DNA from: 2-02-FULL-66-14 sp037443705
GTDB taxonomy: Bacteria > Pseudomonadota > Gammaproteobacteria > Burkholderiales > SG8-39
DNA length: 64,000 bases
Direction: 5' to 3'
NCBI GenBank assembly: GCA_037443705.1
Contig: JBBINV010000010.1
Location: forward strand, 9,740 to 73,739
The translations under genes and the position numbers were made by a program. Below, in pieces: positions 32,586 to 40,680 of the stretch. The first letter of the stretch is position 1. Every line of letters begins with the position of its first letter. Below the pieces are notes generated by a model, which saw only the letters and a program-made list of their open reading frames with translations, had not been told where the DNA came from and did no database searches.

Positions 32586-33411
32586 GCCCGAGCAGCGCCG
32601 CGCGCGCGAGGCGCCAGCTCGCTTCGTCCGGCGCGCACAGCAGCCCGCCCGAGCGGTGGGTCGGTACATACTCCGAGCCGTCGAAGTGCGCGCTGTAGCC
32701 GCCCGCCTCGCGGTGGAGGAGCCACCCGGCGGCGTGGTCCCAAGGCATGAGCCGGTTGTAGAAGAGCAGATGGCACCTGCCCGAGGCCGCGAGGCGGTAC
32801 TCGTGCGCGGCGCAGCGCAGCCACGTGAAGCTTCCGAGCCGCGGCAGGTTCCCGAGCACGGTGCGGCGCAGCGGCTCCGGCAGAAACCGGGTCCCCGCGA
32901 TGGCTTCCATCCCGGCCACCGGCACCGCCGGCGCGACGCGCAGCCCGCTATGCGAGCCTTCTTCATCCTCGATCCACGCGCCCGAGCCTCGCAACGCATA
33001 GGCCCAGTCGTGGCAGACGGGATCGTGGATCGCGCCCGCGACGACTTCGCCGCGCACGGTGACCGCCGCCATCACGCCGAAGAGCGGAAGATGGGACGCG
33101 AAGTTCTTCGTGCCGTCCAGCGGATCCACGAGGAACGCCAGGTCCGCAGTCCCGATCGCCTCCAGCAGCGCGGGGTTCCGGTCCGCGCTCTCCTCGCCGA
33201 TGATCGCCGCGCCGGGAAACGCCTCCTTCAGAGCCGTGCCGATCGCCGCCTCGGCCGCTTCGTCCGCCTCGGTGACGATGTCGATCGCGGAGGATTTCTG
33301 CCGGATCTGCGCCGCATGGAGCTTCCGGAACCGTGGCATGATCTCCTCGCGCGCCGCCGCGGCGATGATTTGCCCGACGCGATGCAAGTCGGAAAGGGCA
33401 ATTGCGGTCAT
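32581..33411 (-). CDS. Inositol monophosphatase family protein
   Basis: The 276-residue protein is a metal-dependent phosphatase of the inositol-monophosphatase/CysQ/HisN group. The metal site is visible as IGEESAD (residues 72-77), D96-P-L-D99-G-T-K and PWDHAAG near the C-terminus. These motifs are complete. HisN-type histidinol phosphatase, SuhB or CysQ functions are all possible. The chosen ATG starts MTAIALSDLH. A basic 22-codon frame overlaps its start upstream (see the findings). The gene converges on ubiB over the inverted repeat. Confidence 0.87.
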   Translation of the reverse strand: MTAIALSDLHRVGQIIAAAAREEIMPRFRKLHAAQIRQKSSAIDIVTEADEAAEAAIGTALKEAFPGAAIIGEESADRNPALLEAIGTADLAFLVDPLDGTKNFASHLPLFGVMAAVTVRGEVVAGAIHDPVCHDWAYALRGSGAWIEDEEGSHSGLRVAPAVPVAGMEAIAGTRFLPEPLRRTVLGNLPRLGSFTWLRCAAHEYRLAASGRCHLLFYNRLMPWDHAAGWLLHREAGGYSAHFDGSEYVPTHRSGGLLCAPDEASWRLARAALLGP

Positions 33412-33547
33412 CTCTTGCGCCGCCGCGCCGCTTTCCTGAGAGCAAGCCGCCTGAGAAGGCTGCGCGCGCGCTTCATTACCGTGGCGGCGGAGACGAGTTG
33501 ACCGGCATCCGCTTCCGCCAGGCCTTCGCGGACCGCGCGCTTCCACT

Positions 33548-34321
33548 TCATTGGCCGCCCCATGCCTCGGCGAGGCACTCCCGGAATACGACATCCAATA
33601 TGGCCGGATCAGGCGATTCACCCGAGGAAAGCGCGATCGCCGACTCCTGGAGTTGCTCGAGCGTCGACTCGATGAATGCATTGAGGGCGGGCACCCGCGG
33701 TCCTTCGTCGAGCTCTTCGCCTGCACGCTTGCGTTTCAACAGATCCTCGATCGCAGGCAGGAGGTGGCGCGGCAGCTGGTCATCTACGAGCCTCGCGAAC
33801 TCCATCGGTGGCATCGTGCGATGTTGCTTGATCCAGCAGCAGGCCAGCACCGGTCGGAGCACGTAGAAATACTTCTTCATCCACACCGTTTCGCCATGAA
33901 GGTACTCGCGATAGTTCCTTGCAGCCATGTGCAGATAGTGGCGCAGGCACGATTCCGCCGAAAAGAACACCCCTGATAGCTCCCTCAGGCGCGCGGCGAG
34001 CGACTGTCTTTCGCGATAGACGATGGGAGAGCGCAGCCATTCCAGAAGCGCCGGATTCGACTTGGCAAAGAGTTGAAGGGCCTTTCGAACGTCCCAACCG
34101 CTCGCATCGAGACCGCCGTCGATCGGGCATTCGATAACATCGCGCTGTCGCCTCACCGAGAGGTACCAGTCCCTCGGATGCGCATAGACGAACCGGACGT
34201 CCCAGTCGGAGTCGATCGACTCAAAGCCCCAGGCGCGGCTTCCGGACTCGGCCGCGTAGAGGACGCGCACCTGTTCGGCTTTCTCGATCGCATCGAGGCG
34301 TTCTTCGATTCGCTGCCTCAT
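33548..34321 (-). CDS. Nucleotidyltransferase (RlaP-like), third gene of the toxin/antitoxin operon
   Basis: The 257-residue protein has a DNA polymerase beta-type nucleotidyltransferase fold of the RlaP group: GSRAWGFESIDSDWDVRFVYAHPRDWYL carries the GS-x-D-x-D signature with both aspartates. The ATG at 34321 starts MRQRIEERLDAIEKAEQ, where family members normally start; an upstream TTG overlapping the toxin stop (34372) would add 17 poorly conserved residues. The C-terminal half is helical. It lies directly downstream of a MazF-type pair, so it may be a cargo or modification gene of that unit. The substrate is unknown. The 136 bases up to the phosphatase gene carry little else. Confidence 0.8.
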   Translation of the reverse strand: MRQRIEERLDAIEKAEQVRVLYAAESGSRAWGFESIDSDWDVRFVYAHPRDWYLSVRRQRDVIECPIDGGLDASGWDVRKALQLFAKSNPALLEWLRSPIVYRERQSLAARLRELSGVFFSAESCLRHYLHMAARNYREYLHGETVWMKKYFYVLRPVLACCWIKQHRTMPPMEFARLVDDQLPRHLLPAIEDLLKRKRAGEELDEGPRVPALNAFIESTLEQLQESAIALSSGESPDPAILDVVFRECLAEAWGGQ

Positions 34322-34368
34322 ACCTTGTCGCGCCGCCGCGTGTTCGGCGAGAGCGCCACGCCCGCGCC

Positions 34369-34695
34369 TCAAGCGATCCTGCCGATGCCCAGCCAGGCGC
34401 AGACGCCTTTTTCGACGGATCCAAGCTGGTCGGATGTGAGCGCTCCGAGACGATTCATCAAACGCACCGTCGGAACCGTGACGATGCCCTGCGCGTCGAA
34501 TGCGCCGGGGCGAAGAAATCTTATTTGGAGCGCGACCTCAAAGCGTGATTGTCGAAGCGCGGTGGTGTGAGGAACGACGGTGACCAGCGCTCGGTCCGAT
34601 TCTTCGAGCGGGACGCTTAGAACCAGGCATGGCCTGACCTTTGCCGCCAGGCCGAGGTCGACCATATAGACCTCGCCGCGAAGCGGTGTCTTCAC
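34369..34695 (-). CDS. PemK/MazF-family toxin
   Basis: The 108-residue protein starts at GTG (MKTPLRGEVYMVDLG) and matches the MazF/PemK endoribonuclease fold: RPCLVLSVPLEESDRALVTVVP, then LRPGAFDAQGIVTVPTVRL, where the usual T-P-R-loop region lies. MazF toxins cut mRNA at short motifs and are neutralised by the antitoxin. The start overlaps the antitoxin stop by four bases (GTGA). It is intact by length. It could also act as a chromosomal stress regulator rather than a plasmid addiction module. Confidence 0.85.
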   Translation of the reverse strand: MKTPLRGEVYMVDLGLAAKVRPCLVLSVPLEESDRALVTVVPHTTALRQSRFEVALQIRFLRPGAFDAQGIVTVPTVRLMNRLGALTSDQLGSVEKGVCAWLGIGRIA

Positions 34696-34880
34696 CCCTT
34701 CGCCTCGCGACGGTCAAGCTCCAGAAACACTTGATCCGCCGCGCGGACGAATTCGTCGTCGGTTGGGAAGGAATACGGCAGCTCGGTCGCCCGGCGGAGG
34801 AGTTCCTCCAAGACCTCGCGCCGCTCCGCTTCGGACAGCGCCTCGAAGGACTTCAACAGGTGGCGTGCTGCGTCTCCCAT
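34692..34880 (-). CDS. Putative antitoxin of the MazF-type pair
   Basis: The 62-residue acidic protein reads MGDAARHLLKSFEALSEAERREVLEELLRRATELP, then PTDDEFVRAADQVFLELDRREA. The amphipathic helix pattern fits the short antitoxins that precede PemK/MazF toxins in many Proteobacteria, although it has no recognisable DNA-binding domain. The upstream ATG is preceded by no strong Shine-Dalgarno sequence. Position just before the toxin with an overlapping stop/start is the main argument. Confidence 0.7.
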   Translation of the reverse strand: MGDAARHLLKSFEALSEAERREVLEELLRRATELPYSFPTDDEFVRAADQVFLELDRREAKG

Positions 34881-34933
34881 GGCGGAATCATTTTACTCTC
34901 GTTCTCAATGCACATTAACGCGGATCGATCCGA

Positions 34934-35701
34934 TCACGTTGACAATCGGTTCGCGGGATCCTGCCGGTAAAACCCCCTGAAGAGATCGTACAGCGCCGGA
35001 AACTCCCGCTTGAGCGCGTTCGGCGTCTCGAAGAACGCCTCGGACGCCACCGCGAAGAACTCGGACTCGTGCTCGGCGGCGTAGGGATCGAGGAAGGTTT
35101 CCTTCCCCGCGTCGACCTCGCGGCAGAAGCGGCCGAACTCGGCGTCGAAGACCTCGATCCACGCCTCGCGCGCGCGCTTCGAGGGCAGCGGCGGCACGCC
35201 GTCGGCCTCGCCGTCCATCATGTCGAGCTTGTGCGCGAACTCGTGGATCACGACGTTGGCGCCGCCCTCGGCGACGCGTCCCGCCTCGTCGAGCGCCTCC
35301 CACGAGAGCACCACCGGCCCGCCGGGCCAGGACTCGCCCGCGAGATCGTCGTCCCACTCGTGCACCACGCCGGCCTCGTCGGTGTCGCGGCGGCGCACGC
35401 GGAAATCGGCGGGGTGAACGACGATCCCGACCCAGCCGTCGTAGGCGTCGATGCCGAGCTCGAGCACCGGCAGGCAGGCCTGCAGCGCGATCGAGAGCCG
35501 GTCGTCTTCCGAGAGGCGCGTTCCTCTCACCGGCGTGAATTCCTTTTCGGCGAGAAACACGAGCGCGTATTGCTTCAGCCGCTGCTCCTGCGCGGCCGCG
35601 AGCCCGGCGAGGAAGGGCAGGCGGGCGCGCACGCGCCGCCATTGCGCGTCGTCCACCCGGTGGCGCGCGAGCAGGCGCCGGCGCCGCCAGCGGCGAAGCA
35701 T
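34934..35701 (-). CDS. mtfA: MtfA-like zinc metallopeptidase
   Basis: MtfA in E. coli is a zinc peptidase that binds the Mlc repressor and thereby affects glucose PTS expression. The protein has 255 residues from the ATG; a GTG two codons earlier (35707) is possible. The zinc motif HEFAHKLDMMDG is at residues 153-164, followed by a downstream glutamate region with DPYAAEHESEFFAVASEAFFETP that supplies the third ligand. The N-terminal half contains GVVLSWEALDEAG-like strand patterns. The upstream EamA gene lies one base away from the GTG, so the two are cotranscribed. Confidence 0.87.
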   Translation of the reverse strand: MLRRWRRRRLLARHRVDDAQWRRVRARLPFLAGLAAAQEQRLKQYALVFLAEKEFTPVRGTRLSEDDRLSIALQACLPVLELGIDAYDGWVGIVVHPADFRVRRRDTDEAGVVHEWDDDLAGESWPGGPVVLSWEALDEAGRVAEGGANVVIHEFAHKLDMMDGEADGVPPLPSKRAREAWIEVFDAEFGRFCREVDAGKETFLDPYAAEHESEFFAVASEAFFETPNALKREFPALYDLFRGFYRQDPANRLST

Positions 35702-35708
35702 GCTCACG

Positions 35709-36590
35709 CTAGCGCCTTCCGTGCGACACGAGGAACACGCCCGCGAAGATGAGCGCGATCCCCGCCGCGTGGTGGAGCTGCAGCCGCTCCCCGAGGAACA
35801 GGATCGCCATGGCGCTTCCGGCGAGCGGAATGAGGTGCAGGTACGCGCCCGCGGTCGCGGCGCCCACTTCCTCCACGCCCCGGTTCCACATCACGTAGCA
35901 GAGCACCGACGGAAAGGCGGCGAGGTAAAGAATGCCCGCGATCGCGCCTGCATTCGGCTCGATGCGCCCGCCCGCGGCGAATTCGAGCGCGTAGGCCGGC
36001 AGCCCGGTCACCATGCCGCCGAGCATGACGGCGAGCATGAACGCGAGCGGATGAAGCCCCTGCGGTTTCCAGCGCAGGCACGCCGTGTAGACCGACCAGA
36101 GCAGCACGTTCGCGAGCAGCCACAGGTCCCCGGGCGCGATCTCGAGCGCGGCGAGGGCGCGCGCATCGAGCCGCGAGACGATCGCGAGCACGCCGGCGAA
36201 GGACACCGCGAGCCCCGCCGCGGTGCGGCCGCCGATGCGCTCGCGAAAGAGCAGCCACGCCACGAGCGGGATCACCCCCGGCGTCACCGACTGGAGGAGC
36301 ACGGCATTGGTCGCGGTGGTGCGCTCGATGCCGACGTAGCCGATCGAGTTGTACAGCACCGTGCCGCAGGTGCCGAAAAAGAGGACCGGCTGCCATTGCG
36401 AGCGGATCCTTTCCCAGTCGGATCGAAAGGGCCTCCATGCGAAAGGCAACAGGATTGCGATGGCGGCGGCCCAGCGCCAGAACGCCATCCCCACCGGCGT
36501 GACGTAGGGAACGACCGCGCGCGCGACGATCCAGTGCGCCGCCCAGAACAGCGCGGTCGCCGCGAGCAGCGCATGGGGATTCGCCTTCAC
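35709..36590 (-). CDS. EamA-family (DMT superfamily) transporter
   Basis: The 293-residue protein contains ten hydrophobic segments in two EamA repeats, e.g. ATALFWAAHWIVARAVVPYVTPVGMAFWRW in repeat 1 and LLWSVYTACLRWKPQGLHPLAF in repeat 2. It starts at a GTG only 17 bases from relA on the other strand, so the divergent promoters must overlap. The transporter substrate is unknown. It is the second DMT family protein in the window; the first is at 1.2-2.1 kb. Confidence 0.87.
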   Translation of the reverse strand: MKANPHALLAATALFWAAHWIVARAVVPYVTPVGMAFWRWAAAIAILLPFAWRPFRSDWERIRSQWQPVLFFGTCGTVLYNSIGYVGIERTTATNAVLLQSVTPGVIPLVAWLLFRERIGGRTAAGLAVSFAGVLAIVSRLDARALAALEIAPGDLWLLANVLLWSVYTACLRWKPQGLHPLAFMLAVMLGGMVTGLPAYALEFAAGGRIEPNAGAIAGILYLAAFPSVLCYVMWNRGVEEVGAATAGAYLHLIPLAGSAMAILFLGERLQLHHAAGIALIFAGVFLVSHGRR

Positions 36591-36596
36591 GGCCGC

Positions 36597-36602
36597 TACA
36601 AT
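36597..36602 (+). promoter_or_regulatory. Candidate -10 box of relA
   Basis: TACAAT ends five bases before the relA ATG (context GCTACAATAGCGC), so transcription would begin near the start codon and leave little or no leader. No Shine-Dalgarno is present upstream of the ATG. A -35 element was not clear. Confidence 0.45.
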
Positions 36603-36607
36603 AGCGC

Positions 36608-38785
36608 ATGGTCTCGGTCGTACGGCTCCATCCTCAATCGGGCGCCGCCGCGCTCGAGCCGCTCGCCGAAGGGCTCGAGGGCGAAGAGCGCGCGCTCCTC
36701 GCGCGAGCGCTCGAATTCGCCGAGCCGCTCTATGCGGGGCAGGTGCTCTCGACCGGCGAGCCGGTCTGGCCGCACGCGCTCGGGCTCGCCGCCGGCCTCG
36801 CGGCGGTCGGGCTCGACCCGGCGGCGCGCGTCGCGGGGCTGCTGTTCGCCGCGCCGAAGTTCCTGTACGGCACGGACACGTTGCGCGAGCGCTTCGGCGA
36901 GGAGGTCGCGGCGCTCGCCGCCGGCGTCGAGAAGCTGTACCGGCTTCGCGTGGCGACGCGTGGCAGCCCCGGCGAGCAGAACGAAATCCTGCGCAAGATG
37001 GTCCTCGGCATGGTCGAGGACGTGCGCGTGGTGCTGGTGCGGCTTGCCTCGCGCACGCAGACGCTGCGCTGGTTCGCGAAGAACCCGCATCCCGAGCGCG
37101 CGGACTACGCGCGCGAGACGCTCGACATCTACGCGCCGCTCGCGAACCGCCTCGGCGTGTGGCAGCTCAAGTGGGAGCTGGAGGACCTTTCGTTCCGGTT
37201 CCTCGAGCCCGACCTCTACCGGCGCATCGCGGCGAACCTGGAGGAAAAGCGCTTCGAGCGCGAGCGCTACATCCGCGAGGCGATGGCGACGCTCGGGCGG
37301 GCCCTCGAGGCCCAGGGGCTGAAGGCGGAGATCGCGGGACGGCCCAAGCACATCTATTCCATCTGGAACAAGATGCGCGCCAAGGGCCTGGAGTTCTCCG
37401 AGGTGTACGACGTTCGCGCGCTGCGCGTCATCGTCGCGACCACACGCGACTGCTACGCCGCGCTCGGCGTGGTGCATGACCTCTGGCAGCCCATCCCGAA
37501 GGAGTTCGACGACTACATTTCGCGGCCGAAGGGCAATGCCTACCAGTCGCTGCACACGGCGGTGATCGGGCCCGGTGACAAGACGCTGGAAGTGCAGATC
37601 CGCACCGAGGAAATGCACCGCCAGGCCGAGTACGGAATCGCCGCGCACTGGCGCTACAAGGAGACCGGAAAGCCCGCAAGATCGGAGAGCAGGTTCGACG
37701 AGAAGATCGCGTGGCTCCGGCAGCTCCTCGCGTGGCGCGACGAGATCGCCGAGGGCGCGGGCTGGGCACAGAAGACGCGCCAGGCGGCGCTCGACGACAC
37801 CGTGTACGTGCTCACGCCGCAGGGCAAGGTGATCGACCTGCCCGCGGGCGCCACGCCCGTGGACTTCGCGTATGCGCTGCACACCGATCTCGGGCATCGC
37901 TGCCGCGGCGCCAAGGTCGACGGGCAGCTCGTGCCGCTCGACACGGCCCTTAAGAGCGGGCAGCGCGTGGAGATCACGGTGGCGAAATCGGGCGGCCCGT
38001 CGCGCGACTGGCTCAATCCCGAGCGCGGGTTCCTGAAGAGCCACCGCGCGCGCCAGAAGGTGCGGCAGTGGTTCAACGCGCAGGCGCACGCCGAAACCGT
38101 GGCCGCGGGCCGCGCGGTCGTGGAGCGCGAGGCGAGGCGCGAGGGTGCGCTGCAGGCCGGGTTCGATCCGCTCGCGGCGAGGCTCGGCTTCGCCAGGACC
38201 GAGGACCTGTTCGCGGCGGTGGCGCGCGAGGAGGTGAACCTGCGCCAGATGCAGGCGGCGCTGCGGGAGCTTGCGGGGCTCGCGCAGGGGCCCGCCGCTG
38301 CGCCGGCCGGGGCGCAGGAGCGAAAGAGCAAGGCGCGCGGCGGCGAGAGTCCGATCCTGGTGGTCGGGATCGACCGCCTGCTCACGCAGCTCGCCAGGTG
38401 CTGCAAGCCGGTCCCGCCCGATCCGATCCGCGGGTTCGTGACGCGCGGCAAGGGCGTCTCGATCCACCGCGAGGACTGCGCGAGCCTGAAGCGGCTGGCC
38501 GAGCGGCATCCGGAGCGCCTGATCGACTCGCAGTGGGGAGCGGTGGCGGGCGGCGCCTACGCCGTCGAGATGGCCGTCACCGCGAACGACCGGCAGGGGC
38601 TGCTGCGCGACGTGGGTGACGCGCTCGCGCGCGAGCGCATCAACGTCACCGCGGTACGCACGCAGAGCCGCGACGATCTCGCGTTCATGCGCTTTTCGTT
38701 CGATGTCGAGGACCTCGGGCAGCTCCGGCGCGCCATGGCGGCAGTACGCGAGGTCCAGGGGGTAATCCGCGTAGCACGGACCTGA
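36608..38785 (+). CDS. relA: (p)ppGpp synthetase RelA (inactive hydrolase domain)
   Basis: RelA makes (p)ppGpp on stalled ribosomes. The 725 residues carry the N-terminal HD-like domain, the synthetase domain, TGS, a helical part and a C-terminal ACT domain. In the HD region the residues that form the hydrolase HD motif in SpoT/Rel read AGLLFAAPKF, so the hydrolase is dead, as in RelA of E. coli. The synthetase motifs YDVRALRV, YISRPKGNAYQSLHTAV and EVQIRTEEMH are intact. The TGS reads VYVLTPQGKVIDLPAGATPVDFAYA. It is located near ppk, ppx and dgkA, all stringent/phosphate genes. The start is at an ATG without Shine-Dalgarno. Confidence 0.94.
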   Translation: MVSVVRLHPQSGAAALEPLAEGLEGEERALLARALEFAEPLYAGQVLSTGEPVWPHALGLAAGLAAVGLDPAARVAGLLFAAPKFLYGTDTLRERFGEEVAALAAGVEKLYRLRVATRGSPGEQNEILRKMVLGMVEDVRVVLVRLASRTQTLRWFAKNPHPERADYARETLDIYAPLANRLGVWQLKWELEDLSFRFLEPDLYRRIAANLEEKRFERERYIREAMATLGRALEAQGLKAEIAGRPKHIYSIWNKMRAKGLEFSEVYDVRALRVIVATTRDCYAALGVVHDLWQPIPKEFDDYISRPKGNAYQSLHTAVIGPGDKTLEVQIRTEEMHRQAEYGIAAHWRYKETGKPARSESRFDEKIAWLRQLLAWRDEIAEGAGWAQKTRQAALDDTVYVLTPQGKVIDLPAGATPVDFAYALHTDLGHRCRGAKVDGQLVPLDTALKSGQRVEITVAKSGGPSRDWLNPERGFLKSHRARQKVRQWFNAQAHAETVAAGRAVVEREARREGALQAGFDPLAARLGFARTEDLFAAVAREEVNLRQMQAALRELAGLAQGPAAAPAGAQERKSKARGGESPILVVGIDRLLTQLARCCKPVPPDPIRGFVTRGKGVSIHREDCASLKRLAERHPERLIDSQWGAVAGGAYAVEMAVTANDRQGLLRDVGDALARERINVTAVRTQSRDDLAFMRFSFDVEDLGQLRRAMAAVREVQGVIRVART

Positions 38786-38786
38786 G

Positions 38787-39608
38787 GTGAAGGACCTTCT
38801 CGCGAATCCGGTCGTGCAGTCGGGCGTCGCGCCGTTCGCGGCGGGACTCGCCGTCGCCGGACTGCTCATTCCGCTGCGCCTCGCGGGGCTCGCGGCCGGC
38901 GCCGGTTTTCTCGCGGCGGTGTGGCTGATCGGGAATTTCGGCTTCGCGCCGCTCACCGCGACCCGCAGGATCGTGGTGCTCGCGCTGGCCGCGCCGGTGC
39001 TCGGCGCGCTCGCGGATCTCGCGTTCAGGCCCACGAGGGCCACCGCGCCCGCGCTCGGCGCGATCTTCGGCGCCGCAGCGATCTGGGCGTTCTGGTCGGT
39101 GCTCTCGCAGAAGGATCTGCCGCAGGGGTTGGTCGCCGCCGCCGGCGTGGCGGCGCTGGTAGCCTGGATCGTCGCGTTCACCGCGTCGCTGCAAGGCGAC
39201 TCCGTGCGCGCGGCAGCGGCGGGGCTCGCGCTCGGCGTGGGTACCGGGGTCGCCGCCGTCCTCGGCGCGTCCGCGCTCCTCGGCCAGTACGGACTGGCGC
39301 TCGGCTCAGCCTGCGGCGCGTTCCTGCTGCTCGTCATGGTCCTCGGCCGGCGCGTCGCCGCGGGTACGACGCTTGCGCTGAGCGCATCGGTGGCCGCGTC
39401 GCTTCTCGGCGCGGGCGCGCTGCTGCTCGCGCAGCTGCCCTGGACTGCGCTCGCGGCGCTCGCGCTCGTGCCCGTCGCCGTGCGCCTGCCGCTGCCGGAG
39501 AAATCGCCGGCATGGCTTCAGGCGATCGTCGCCTCGATCTATTCGCTCGCGCCGGCGGGAGCGGCCTGCTTCCTCGCGTGGCAGGCCGGCCGCGGCGCGG
39601 GCGCCTGA
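38787..39608 (+). CDS. Polytopic membrane protein of unknown function
   Basis: The 273-residue protein consists of about nine hydrophobic segments with small loops and no recognised motif. It begins at GTG one base after the relA stop (MKDLLANPVVQSGVAPFAAG) and is therefore probably translated from the relA mRNA. The only conserved-looking part is the RLAG-LAAGAGFLAAVWLIGNFGFAPLTATRR stretch near residues 30-65. I do not recognise the family. A role coupled to RelA is possible only by position. Confidence 0.65.
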   Translation: MKDLLANPVVQSGVAPFAAGLAVAGLLIPLRLAGLAAGAGFLAAVWLIGNFGFAPLTATRRIVVLALAAPVLGALADLAFRPTRATAPALGAIFGAAAIWAFWSVLSQKDLPQGLVAAAGVAALVAWIVAFTASLQGDSVRAAAAGLALGVGTGVAAVLGASALLGQYGLALGSACGAFLLLVMVLGRRVAAGTTLALSASVAASLLGAGALLLAQLPWTALAALALVPVAVRLPLPEKSPAWLQAIVASIYSLAPAGAACFLAWQAGRGAGA

Positions 39609-39639
39609 TGTCTTTCACCTGCAAAGAGGAGAGTCCCGC

Positions 39640-40233
39640 ATGAAGACGAAGAAGACCGTTGCCTGCCTTGGCGTCGCCGTGCTCCCGCTCGGCGCGCTCG
39701 CTGCGCCCGAGATCTATACGATCGATCCGTACCACACCTACGCGCACTTCGAAGTCGATCACCTCGGCGTGTCGCGCATGCGTGGGCGCTTCGACAGGAC
39801 GAGCGGCAGGTTCACGATCGACCGCGCGGCGAAGACCGGCTCCGTGGAGCTCGCGATCGAGACCGCCTCGCTCACGACCGGCGACAACGACAAGGGCAGC
39901 CGCCCGCGCGCGCGCGACGAGCACCTGCGCGGCGCCGACTTCTTCAACGTTGCCGAGTTCCCGCGCATGACCTTCAAGTCGACCGGCGTCAAGTTCTCGG
40001 GCGACAGCCCCGCGGAGATAACGGGCCAGCTGACGCTCCTCGGTGTCTCCAGGCCCCTCACGATCAAGGTCACGCGCTGGGTGTGCAAGGACAACCCGAT
40101 GAACAGGCGCCCGATGTGCGGCGGCAACGGCGCCGGGGCGCTCAAGCGCTCGGATTTCGGGATGAAGTACGGCATCCCGGCGGTCGGCGACGAGCTCGAT
40201 CTGTTCTTCGAGTTCGAGGGCTACCGGGACTAG
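39640..40233 (+). CDS. YceI-family periplasmic lipid-binding protein
   Basis: The 197-residue protein has a signal peptide (MKTKKTVACLGVAVLPLGALA) and the YceI lipocalin-like beta barrel, which binds polyisoprenoids. Landmarks are YTIDPYHTYAHFEVDHLGVSRMRGRF at the front, HLRGADFFNVAEFPRMTFKST in the middle and DELDLFFEFEG at the C-terminus. Family members relate to isoprenoid quinone or acid/osmotic stress. The Shine-Dalgarno AGAGGAG lies just upstream. It sits 31 bases after the membrane protein gene. Confidence 0.9.
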   Translation: MKTKKTVACLGVAVLPLGALAAPEIYTIDPYHTYAHFEVDHLGVSRMRGRFDRTSGRFTIDRAAKTGSVELAIETASLTTGDNDKGSRPRARDEHLRGADFFNVAEFPRMTFKSTGVKFSGDSPAEITGQLTLLGVSRPLTIKVTRWVCKDNPMNRRPMCGGNGAGALKRSDFGMKYGIPAVGDELDLFFEFEGYRD

Positions 40234-40271
40234 CGACCGCGCGCGCCGCACCGTTTGCCCCGGTTTGATGG

Positions 40272-40291
40272 GTCCCCGCTTTCGCGGGGAC
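40272..40291. repeat. Intergenic palindrome, family A copy 4
   Basis: GTCCCCGC-TTTC-GCGGGGAC is an 8-bp perfect stem with a four-base loop; on the minus strand it is GTCCCCGC-GAAA-GCGGGGAC, the same as copies 1-3. It lies between the convergent yceI and dgkA genes and could terminate both transcripts although no T run follows. Confidence 0.75.
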
Positions 40292-40305
40292 TGCGACCCG
40301 GTTTC

Positions 40306-40680
40306 CTACCCCAAGAGAACCAGCAGCCACACGGCAGCTACGGTGACGAGCGAGAGCATCACCGCGGCGCTGCCGAGATCCTTGGCGCGCTTGGCGAGAC
40401 GGTGCTCGTCCAGGGAAATCCGGTCCACGGTCGCTTCGACCGCGGAATTGACGAGCTCCACGACGAGCACGAGCAGCACGCTCCCCGCGAGCAGCGCGCG
40501 TTCCACGCCGTTGCCGCCCAGATAAAGCCCCAGCGGCACGAGCACTGCGGCGAGGATCAGCTCCTGGCGGAACGCGTCTTCGTGGCGCGCGGCCTCTGCG
40601 AAGCCCTCGAGCGAATAGCGCGTGGCGTCGATCAGGCGCGGCAGCCCGGTCCTGCCCTTGCGCGGGCTTGCGCCGGTCAC
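40306..40680 (-). CDS. dgkA: Diacylglycerol kinase, integral membrane type
   Basis: DgkA recycles diacylglycerol from osmoregulated glucan synthesis. The 124-residue protein has three membrane helices. The catalytic signature is seen as VVELVNSAVEATVDRISLDEHRLAKRAKDLGSAAVML, including the E-x-x-N-x-A-x-E-x-x-x-D pattern, and FRQELILAAVLVPLG covers the first helix. The GTG start overlaps the ppk stop (GTGA), so DgkA is translated from the ppk mRNA. Confidence 0.93.
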   Translation of the reverse strand: MTGASPRKGRTGLPRLIDATRYSLEGFAEAARHEDAFRQELILAAVLVPLGLYLGGNGVERALLAGSVLLVLVVELVNSAVEATVDRISLDEHRLAKRAKDLGSAAVMLSLVTVAAVWLLVLLG

